Of a stretch of 8,915 bases of DNA, positions 1-5,900 are shown piece by piece; the first letter of the stretch is position 1, and each line of letters opens with the position of its first letter. The DNA lies in NCBI GenBank assembly GCA_015231715.1, contig JADGBB010000046.1, positions 1 to 8,915 on the forward strand. Reading direction: 5' to 3'. Under the pieces are notes generated by a model. The model saw nothing but the letters and a program-made list of their open reading frames with translations. It made no database searches and was not told the origin of the DNA. The translations under genes were made by a program, and so were the position numbers. The stretch comes from Candidatus Omnitrophota bacterium (GTDB taxonomy: Bacteria; Omnitrophota; Koll11; Tantalellales; Tantalellaceae).

Positions 1-2256
1 CGTCGGATTCCGCCCAAATAATTTTTGAGTTTCAGTCTTACCGCAAACGCCGTATCTGATCAAAGCGTCAACATCTTGTACGGTAAAAGTTTTAATCTTG
101 CGCAGAATATTGCCTTTTGCGGTTATTTCATCACGAGTATAAGGATCTGTAGCGTGTTTCTCATAAGTCCCGTCCTCTCTGCGTTCGCCGAGTATATGTT
201 CACCGATCTCATGCGCCGCCTTAACAGCTTCCAGTTCCCCATATTTAAGTGATCTCCCTAATGCTGATTCAGCTTTCATTTTAAGGAATTCCATTGCTTC
301 TGCTTCATCCGTATATTCTTTCTCCCATTCTTCCCGGCTATATGTTCGGGGAACAGGAATGTTTTCTACTCTTATCAAATCAGCGACTTCAGGAACATCT
401 TTGCTGACATTAGTGACATTAGCAGCACCGTCAATGACAACATTCATTGCAGGACATAACTGTGCGGCTACTTGCATGGTGCTGTTTAATACTTGGGGTA
501 ATGTCTCTTTTATGTTTAACGTGTTTCTTCCTGATAGAATGTCGTAGTATGGGTTGGTTTGATCTTTACAGTTGGTGAATGTTGGTAGTATTGAAATGTA
601 TGATATGTTATTGGCTTTGAATAAGTTAAGTAAGTTGTCTGTGTGGAATCCGCCGGTAATCAAAATAATTGGTGTCAGACCCCTTTTAATCGTTTGAAGT
701 TCACGTTGGGGTCTGACCCCATCGATAAGTATATTCTGCAAAAAAGCGTTATCTCTTTCGAATGAGTATTCGTAGAATTTTTCTATTTTTTCTCGCCATT
801 CGTCTAGGTGTTCTATTCCGGCGCTTAGTTCTGCGGTTATATTGTATTTCGGTGCTTCATTATTAATGAACTGTTTGTATCTTTCTATGTTATATTCTCC
901 TCGCTCTTTGTTATATTTTTCCCAATCTTCTTTTGATATTTTTATAGCGAATAAATTTTTAACAATTGCTAGGTTTGTTGCTAATTTATCCAGTTCTCTT
1001 TGCGTGTCGTTTTCAAAATGTTTTTCTTTGATATTATTTTCAAGCTCAGTCATTTCTACCATTACTGCACTTTTATCTACGGACTCGTAATTTTTTATAT
1101 ACTCAACATATTTTTGTAATTCGGGATAGTTTGTTAGATCTATGCCTGTTATACACGCTTTAGTTACTAAATATTCATAATAATTTTCTTGGGATAGTAT
1201 TTTTTCTTTGAATTCCAATGTTTTTTGTACTAGTTCTGTTATTGCTATTTTTGATATTCTTTTTTCGAGTTCGTCGATGAGGATGCTGCGTTCAGTGTTG
1301 GCGCGGTTAAAATTGATGGTGGATTCCGTTTGCATGACGGCTAGGAGTTTATCTACGTTTGGGGTCAGACCCCCTCTTCTAATCAGTTGAACTTCAAGTT
1401 GGGGTCTGACCCCATCGGTATGCATGACCCCATCGGTATGCATTGCGTCGGTGCTTTCTGCTAGATAGCTTACGTAGTCTTTGAATTCGATATTGCCTTC
1501 TTTGTATGCGGCATATTTGATGCTCATTTCTAAAAGGGGTTTATTAAAAATATGGATCTTTAGCTTGTTTATTATTTGGCTGATCTCTTCAAGATATTTT
1601 TCTGTATCATTGCTGTTCAAAAGGGAATCCCGATAAACTTTTAAGTTCTTATAATATAGATCAACATCTTCAACTCCCCAAAGATCAACCTTTTCCGGAT
1701 TATTGATCGCATAATATTCTGCTCCGTTAACCAAACCTTGTTTTACAAAATAGTCTGCCGCTTTTTCGCGTTTTTCTTTGTCTTGTATATCAGTGAAAGG
1801 CTTAAGATCATATTCACGCGCTCCGCCTTCAAGGTTAATTGTTTTGATGCCGTATTTTTTATTCAGGTATTCAATTATTACAGCTATTTGTTTTTGGCAG
1901 GCATAGTTGCAATGGGCGTCTTGAATGTGGATTATTAGTTGTTTTGAGTTGGGCTGAGATCCTTCGCTATCGCTCAGGATGACGGAGGAAGTTTCCGTTT
2001 CGACGATTGACGGTTCTTCTGGCTGCCAGGAATCTTTTATTGTGCCTAGGTATTCGGGAAGTTCAAAAGAATTTATATCAAGAGGACTTACTTGAGAATT
2101 AATAACCGATGAACTTGGAACGAGCAACGAGGAACTAGCAACAATATCGCTATCCGCTACTCGCTCAGTGCTATGCGCAGTATCAACATAACAAGTCGTA
2201 AGTGCAAATGCGCAGACTGTTATACTAGATATAGTTTTTAATAATATTCTCTTCAT
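1..2256 (-). CDS. Large exported protein with ChaN/TraB-like domain, 3' end outside window
   Basis: An uninterrupted reading frame of 752 codons runs from the ATG at 2256-2254 off the left edge, so the C-terminus is missing. Residues 1 to about 28 (MKRILLKTISSITVCAFALT...) form a signal peptide, implying export. The core begins near residue 107. It has IHIQDAH at 109-115, LEGG at 142-145 and LWGVED at 192-197, then a long charged helical stretch, ERD near 490-500 and ITGGFHT at 533-539. This order (His motif after a beta strand, Glu-Gly, Arg-Asp, then Gly-x-x-His) resembles the ChaN/TraB/Tiki fold, whose members include haem-binding lipoproteins and metalloproteases; the match is inferred by eye. 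Residues 655-752 form a separate segment (ALGRSL, AVKAAHEIGE, ITAKGNILRK, LIRYGVCGK) of a kind I recall from large Omnitrophota and planctomycete proteins, function unknown. Three repeat-derived peptides are embedded at residues 92-101, 272-299 and 512-529. A GEMM-I riboswitch lies 4 nt upstream of the start codon. No canonical Shine-Dalgarno is correctly spaced; AGAAGG lies 14 nt upstream, inside the aptamer. The gene is certain, the family assignment moderate. Confidence 0.85.
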   Translation of the reverse strand, partial: MKRILLKTISSITVCAFALTTCYVDTAHSTERVADSDIVASSSLLVPSSSVINSQVSPLDINSFELPEYLGTIKDSWQPEEPSIVETETSSVILSDSEGSQPNSKQLIIHIQDAHCNYACQKQIAVIIEYLNKKYGIKTINLEGGAREYDLKPFTDIQDKEKREKAADYFVKQGLVNGAEYYAINNPEKVDLWGVEDVDLYYKNLKVYRDSLLNSNDTEKYLEEISQIINKLKIHIFNKPLLEMSIKYAAYKEGNIEFKDYVSYLAESTDAMHTDGVMHTDGVRPQLEVQLIRRGGLTPNVDKLLAVMQTESTINFNRANTERSILIDELEKRISKIAITELVQKTLEFKEKILSQENYYEYLVTKACITGIDLTNYPELQKYVEYIKNYESVDKSAVMVEMTELENNIKEKHFENDTQRELDKLATNLAIVKNLFAIKISKEDWEKYNKERGEYNIERYKQFINNEAPKYNITAELSAGIEHLDEWREKIEKFYEYSFERDNAFLQNILIDGVRPQRELQTIKRGLTPIILITGGFHTDNLLNLFKANNISYISILPTFTNCKDQTNPYYDILSGRNTLNIKETLPQVLNSTMQVAAQLCPAMNVVIDGAANVTNVSKDVPEVADLIRVENIPVPRTYSREEWEKEYTDEAEAMEFLKMKAESALGRSLKYGELEAVKAAHEIGEHILGERREDGTYEKHATDPYTRDEITAKGNILRKIKTFTVQDVDALIRYGVCGKTETQKLFGRNPT
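671..720 (-). repeat. In-frame palindromic element, copy 1 (50 bp)
   Basis: The ends are 13-nt inverted repeats: GGTGTCAGACCCC at 671-683 and GGGGTCTGACCCC at 708-720, with one mismatch. Each arm is itself nearly palindromic around its central base. On the coding strand it encodes the peptide DGVRPQRELQTIKRGLTP (residues 512-529), including one flanking Asp codon. It ends directly before the beta-strand and GGFHT motif of the ChaN/TraB-like domain. Of the three coding-strand frames, only the one in use is free of stop codons. It shares arms and much of the interior with the copy at 1361-1413. Confidence 0.88.
1361..1413 (-). repeat. In-frame palindromic element, copy 2 (53 bp)
   Basis: Perfect 13-nt inverted ends (GGGGTCAGACCCC at 1361-1373, GGGGTCTGACCCC at 1401-1413) flank a 27-nt interior. 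On the coding strand it reads DGVRPQLEVQLIRRGGLTP (residues 281-299, with one flanking Asp codon), in the same frame and orientation as copy 1. It is 3 nt longer than copy 1, exactly one codon, so the difference preserves frame. The interiors share GAA, CAA and ATT codons and an AAG/AGG run. The spread mechanism is not visible here; GGGGTCAGACCCC-type palindromes resemble REP sequences mobilised by RAYT transposases, but no transposase lies in the window. Confidence 0.88.
1408..1443 (-). repeat. Two tandem copies of an 18-bp unit inside the CDS
   Basis: GACCCCATCGGTATGCAT occurs twice without a gap (1408-1425 and 1426-1443). It encodes Met-His-Thr-Asp-Gly-Val twice (residues 272-277 and 278-283). 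The unit includes the last 6 bases of palindromic copy 2 plus 12 bases of flank, so the duplication spans the element border and probably arose after or during insertion. Being 18 bp, it keeps the frame. Confidence 0.9.
1954..1983 (-). repeat. Dispersed repeat unit of the GTCATCCTGAGC family, in frame in the CDS
   Basis: The coding strand reads GTCATCCTGAGC, then GATAGCGAAGGATCTCAG, the same unit found at 2451-2480 and as an inverted pair at 8699-8775. Here it encodes VILSDSEGSQ (residues 92-101), between the signal-peptide region and the first conserved beta strand of the ChaN/TraB-like domain. The unit's length leaves the reading frame open. Confidence 0.82.
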
Positions 2257-2260
2257 CTTC

Positions 2261-2338
2261 GGCAACCCATCCTTCTTTTGCTCTTAATAGAGCCCAAGAA
2301 ACGTCGGCTTTGCGTCCCCCTCTCACGAGAGGTTTGCC
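2261..2338 (-). promoter_or_regulatory. GEMM-I riboswitch (cyclic di-GMP type) upstream of the ChaN/TraB-like gene
   Basis: Read on the minus strand, the segment opens with GGCAAACC (2338-2331), then a stem CCUCUC/GAGGGG capped by a GUGA (GNRA) tetraloop, then GGGACGCAAAGCC. A second helix follows (UUCUU with AAGAA, and inner hairpin GCUCU-AUUA-AGAGC), and the segment closes with GGAUGGGUUGCC. GGCAA at the 5' end pairs with UUGCC at the 3' end (P1). These elements and their order match the GEMM-I consensus, including the GNRA loop and the conserved GACGCAAAGCC. The GGCAAACC form suggests c-di-GMP rather than the cGAMP variant, but this needs alignment. The aptamer ends 4 nt before the start codon and no hairpin with a U-run separates them, so control is probably at translation initiation. 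The only SD-like AGAAGG lies inside the aptamer. Confidence 0.85.
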
Positions 2339-2345
2339 TTTTTCG

Positions 2346-2377
2346 ATTTTATGTATATATCAAACTAATATATACAT
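2346..2377 (-). promoter_or_regulatory. Candidate promoter with a 10-bp inverted repeat
   Basis: TAAAAT at 2351-2346 (minus strand) would serve as the -10 box and would start transcription around 2338-2340, exactly where the riboswitch aptamer begins. The -35 region is weak. ATGTATATAT (2351-2360) and ATATATACAT (2368-2377) form a perfect inverted repeat with a 7-nt spacer, spanning the interval between -10 and -35. It could be an operator or simply AT-rich promoter DNA. The positional fit with the aptamer is the main support. Confidence 0.45.
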
Positions 2378-2450
2378 ATTTTAAGTATACACCCACTTCC
2401 ACGCATTGCAACTTTTTATAGCTTTAACATAGAAAGACATATAATTTTCG

Positions 2451-2480
2451 GTCATCCTGAGCCGAAGGCGAAGAATCTCA
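2451..2480. repeat. Dispersed repeat unit of the GTCATCCTGAGC family, intergenic
   Basis: GTCATCCTGAGCCGAAGGCG followed by AAGAATCTCA, read on the plus strand. It ends one base before the stop codon of the DUF2442 gene (2482-2484). It is nearly the same unit as 8699-8775 (two units) and 1954-1983. Complementary CGAAGG/CCTTCG cores let such units fold when paired head to head; here there is a single unit. Confidence 0.8.
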
Positions 2481-2481
2481 A

Positions 2482-2742
2482 CTAGTACTTACTTTTTAAT
2501 GGATATTTTTCGGGATTTTCTAGATTATCTATTTCTAGATCAACATCTAAATCTTTCCAATAGAGATGGACATTATGAATAAGTCTAACTTTTTGAATAG
2601 CTGAAATTGATTTATCTTTAAAATAAGGATATTCTTCATAGCTCAAAAAATATTCTTTACCTTTAACATACAGCCAAATACCAAAAGGTGTAATATTTTC
2701 AATGCTTACTAAAGAATTTTTTCCATTCTTTAATGATTTCAT
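2482..2742 (-). CDS. DUF2442 family protein, putative toxin-antitoxin partner
   Basis: This 86-residue protein carries the DUF2442 pattern: FGIWLYVKGKEYFLSYEEYP (residues 20-39), then a Phe-Lys-Asp turn, HLYWKDLDVDLEID near 60-73 and an ending Asn-Pro-Glu-Lys-Tyr-Pro-Leu. The length is typical. The start ATG at 2742-2740 has a good Shine-Dalgarno, GGAGAA, 8 nt upstream (2756-2751), inside the 3' end of the preceding DUF4160 gene. The two genes overlap by 44 bases in different frames, so they are almost certainly co-transcribed and probably translationally coupled. DUF2442 proteins commonly sit beside DUF4160 proteins and the pair is often listed as toxin-antitoxin-like; which partner is toxic is not something the sequence shows. 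There is no signal peptide or membrane segment, so it should be cytoplasmic. Confidence 0.9.
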   Translation of the reverse strand: MKSLKNGKNSLVSIENITPFGIWLYVKGKEYFLSYEEYPYFKDKSISAIQKVRLIHNVHLYWKDLDVDLEIDNLENPEKYPLKSKY

Positions 2743-2941
2743 CTTTGTGTTTCTCCACTATTTTTTGAATTTCATTTAACTTAATTTTATTAACCTTGCA
2801 ATATGAAGCCAAAGACACTACGGGTTCTATCCAAAATTTTGCTTCTCCGGAAGAACATTCTACATGAACATGGATTCTCTCTTCCTCATTCGACAAAAAA
2901 TAAAACCTATATCCTTTTTCTCTCAATATAGTAGGACTCAT
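2699..2941 (-). CDS. DUF4160 family protein, putative toxin-antitoxin partner
   Basis: An 80-residue protein with the full DUF4160 signature: SPTILREKGYRFYFLSNEEE at residues 2-21, then RIHVHVE near 22-28, AKFWIEPVVSLA near 34-45, and the C-terminal helix with IVEKHKDEIIKEW near 61-74. Family members have about this length, so it looks intact. It is cytoplasmic by sequence. The start ATG (2941-2939) lacks a visible Shine-Dalgarno, but a TAAAAT box lies just 6 nt upstream, compatible with a leaderless mRNA. The gene begins 57 nt after the stop of the 1855-codon gene and overlaps the DUF2442 gene by 44 nt. The small pair sits between two much larger genes and looks like an inserted accessory module; biochemical function is unknown. 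Confidence 0.92.
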   Translation of the reverse strand: MSPTILREKGYRFYFLSNEEERIHVHVECSSGEAKFWIEPVVSLASYCKVNKIKLNEIQKIVEKHKDEIIKEWKKFFSKH

Positions 2942-2947
2942 ATCAAA

Positions 2948-2976
2948 ATTTTACCACAACATACCACAAAACAAAA
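2948..2976 (-). promoter_or_regulatory. Possible promoter of the DUF4160-DUF2442 pair
   Basis: TAAAAT (2953-2948, minus strand) is a fair -10 box. The -35 region (TTTTGT or TTGTTT with 17- or 15-nt spacing) is weak. A direct repeat GTGGTA occurs twice within this interval (GTGGTA-TGTT-GTGGTA), just upstream of and running into the -10 box, a plausible site for autoregulation. The predicted start site coincides with the A of the start codon. Confidence 0.35.
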
Positions 2977-2998
2977 GTCCCTGTATCAAAAAAAACCA

Positions 2999-5900
2999 CT
3001 AGGCGTTTCTTAGGATTGTTACTATTCTGTCGTATCTGTCTCTTACTTCCTCGCCGAGTGGGACTATTGGGAGGAATTCTATTATTTTGTTTAGGGCTTC
3101 TATCATTGTTTTTGAATCGCCTAGAGCTAAGCTGAGGATGTCTTCTCTTGTTAGTTTGAATTTGTGCATATCAACTGATGTGCCTCGGCAAAGGTCCATA
3201 TATTGGGCTAATGTGTACTCGACGAATGGGCTTGTTGCGTCGTAGTTGTTTCTGGCTATTTCTGTGAGCCTTAGGCCGAATAGTACTGATCTGATCAAAC
3301 CCGCTCTGTCGTAGTTATGGCCTATCGGAGTTACTATTGTCTTATCTAGTTCTTGTGCGCCCATTGCTTTTTGCCATCTGGCGTTCACTTTGCCGCTTAC
3401 CGGCAGTTTTTCGCCTTTATAAACGCTCATTAAAGTTATCGTATTTGCTTTTGATCTGTTCTGCGCAAGCAGGCTTTCAGGCAATTCACGAGCTGTTAAA
3501 CCTTTTACATTTTCGGCTGATACAGATACATTAGGATCGAGGTTAGAAAATAGCTCTATGTAAATATTATTTTTCTGCATTTCATTGAGCATTTCTACCG
3601 CAGCAAGATCAATATCTTCAATAGCTATTCGCACAAGCTTATCGCCTGTTTCACCGTCTGTAATTTGCTGCAATAGATCAGCATTGTCCTCTGCATATCC
3701 GTCGATATAGATGCTTCCTTTGACATTAGATCTATCAACCGGTTCAACAAGAATATTTTCATCTGCTTCTGCTATCGGGGGATTGACTTCCATGAAACCT
3801 GTTTCAAAGATATCATCAAGATATGAATTGATCTTTTCAGGATTAAGTCCTTCATAAAAATTCAGAATATCCATGCTGGGCGCGGCTCCTTGTGAATTAC
3901 CTATCCATACGAGCTTATCCTGCGTCGTACCATTAAGAACAAATTCTATTTCATCGCCTTGTTTCATTATCTGTACAGGCGCGCTAAGTGTCTTTTTCTT
4001 TCCATCAAGCATAGTCACAACTGCCTCATCATATGCTAGCCCATATTTTTCCATTAGATCACCCGCTAAAGCCACCGAAAAATCATTAAACCTTAATCCG
4101 CCCAGATTAACTACATAATCAACGCAGCCAGGCAGAGCCAAAGCATAATCACCTTCTTTAAGTTTATGACAATACACTTTTTCAATAGTACCATCTGAGG
4201 CATATTTCACATTGAACTGTATTCCTATGCCGGCTGAAACCTGTTTTATATCGAGATTGTTAGCCTGAAAATGGCCCGCGCCTGTACTTGTGCATTGATT
4301 TGAAAAAGGCACCTTGTCATTAATAAAAATAGTTTCATGTATTGTGCTTACTTTAACTAACCCTTTGTCAGCTATTCTATTAGGGTTAGTCAGCACATTA
4401 AGCGCATTCGGCACTTTCAAAAAACCATGGTTCATTACATACAATGAAGTTCTTCTGGCAAAAGTTTCATGTTGGTTTTTATCATTTTCATTTACCATTT
4501 CAGGATTAATATCGTTTTGCATTTTAGCGATAGGCTCTGAACCCCTCCAAAAATAGCCCTCCCGGCCTTCTCCATCCATTGGCGCGATCTCTATTCCTTC
4601 GGGGAAAATCATAAAACTTAAGCCCCCTGCTTCCTTATTACTTCTAGCCATTTTACTTTCATTTGCTGTAAGCCATATATCTTTTGCTCCCTCAATATTT
4701 CTGCTTATCCAAGTCATCAAAGTTACGGCCTGTCCTGATATAACTTGAAGTGATTGCACATATTTATCAATACCTGAATTCACCGGGGTTTCTTCGCCTG
4801 CTCTTAAAAGCACACCGTCAACAAAAGCTCTAGAAAATTCCAAAAACTTTTCTTCCGTAATGCGCCTTTCTTTAAAGAGCGATAATAATCTATTAAACAT
4901 CATAACCGGCATTTCATATGTTTTTTCTTTTGCTTGAAAAAATGTACTTGTAACAAATATTTCTACTGCTAGAGAGACCTCTCCGTTAAGTACTTGATCT
5001 GATATTTTATACGCATCATATTTTACCGGATCGCTGATAACAGTATCTCTCAGAAAATCTTTTCTTTCATCATTTGATCTTTTAATATTCATCCACCTTT
5101 TCCTTTCTTCTCTTATTTTGACCGCACGGCTGAATTCCCGCAAATATGCGGCTGATGTAAATTTTGCTTCAAGTGCCCTGCTTAATCTGACAGAAGTTGC
5201 CTGATATTCTTTAATTTTATCATTGTCATAAAGTTCTTTAAGTTTCATTAAAGTTTCAAGATAGGCACCTTCTGTGCGTTTTTCCGGAACCATAGTATTA
5301 CCTTTGCCGGGAACAGTCAAGTCCATCGGCATACCTTGAGCTTGGAACAAACCTTCGCCGACTTTATTATCATCTCTTTTTGTCGGAACGACAAGAGCAC
5401 CGCAAACAGCACCATCAACTTCGGTAAAACCCGCGGCTTCCGTCTGAGGATGCGAGTCCAACACAACTACATCCGTCGCCGCTAAAAGTCTCCGCTGATC
5501 TTCAAGCTTAAACCGCGGGACAAAAATAAATCTGCCAGGAAGACCTTGTTTACCAAGCTTTTCAGCCAAAGCAATGAACCCCTTTTTCATTTCAGCGCTT
5601 TCTTCATTATTAGTTTGAACATTCCCGTAAATAACTACCTGCATACCGGAGGCAACCATTTTCTCTATGTTCTCATCAGTAAAAGCTCTGTAGCCTTTTT
5701 GTTTATCATAACTTTCGACATCATAAATAGATCTTTTGACGCCTACTTTTTCTTCAACCAAACGGCCCGAATATGAAATCACTATTTGATCCTTATCAAG
5801 AAAAGACCTGCCGTCTTTAATTATCCCATCCTTTGATGAATAGACTTCTCTTGGTGTAGCGTCATCAAGCGGCAGATTTAGTTTTTCTTTAGAAATTATT

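Noticed and set aside
671..1413. CRISPR array or tandem repeat interpretation of the GGGGTCAGACCCC sequences
   Set aside because: Only two copies exist, about 640 bp apart, inside an open reading frame and without regular spacers or cas genes.
25..2000. Several plus-strand open frames of 60-82 codons opposite the ChaN/TraB-like gene
   Set aside because: They are antisense to a continuous 752-codon frame, have hydrophobic, low-information sequences and show no family motif.
2190..2256. Lipoprotein signal at FALTTC in the ChaN/TraB-like protein
   Set aside because: The -1 position is Thr rather than Gly, Ala or Ser, so a normal lipobox is not met; signal peptidase I cleavage further on is more likely.
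2253..2270. Five-codon ORF (ATGGGTTGCCGAAGATGA) whose stop overlaps the start of the ChaN/TraB-like gene
   Set aside because: Its bases belong to conserved aptamer positions, and the AGAAGG before it touches the ATG with no spacing, so translation is unlikely.
2988..3001. Run of eight T (minus strand) after the stop of the 1855-codon gene, as an intrinsic terminator
   Set aside because: No convincing GC-rich stem precedes the T-run; read-through into the small gene pair remains possible.
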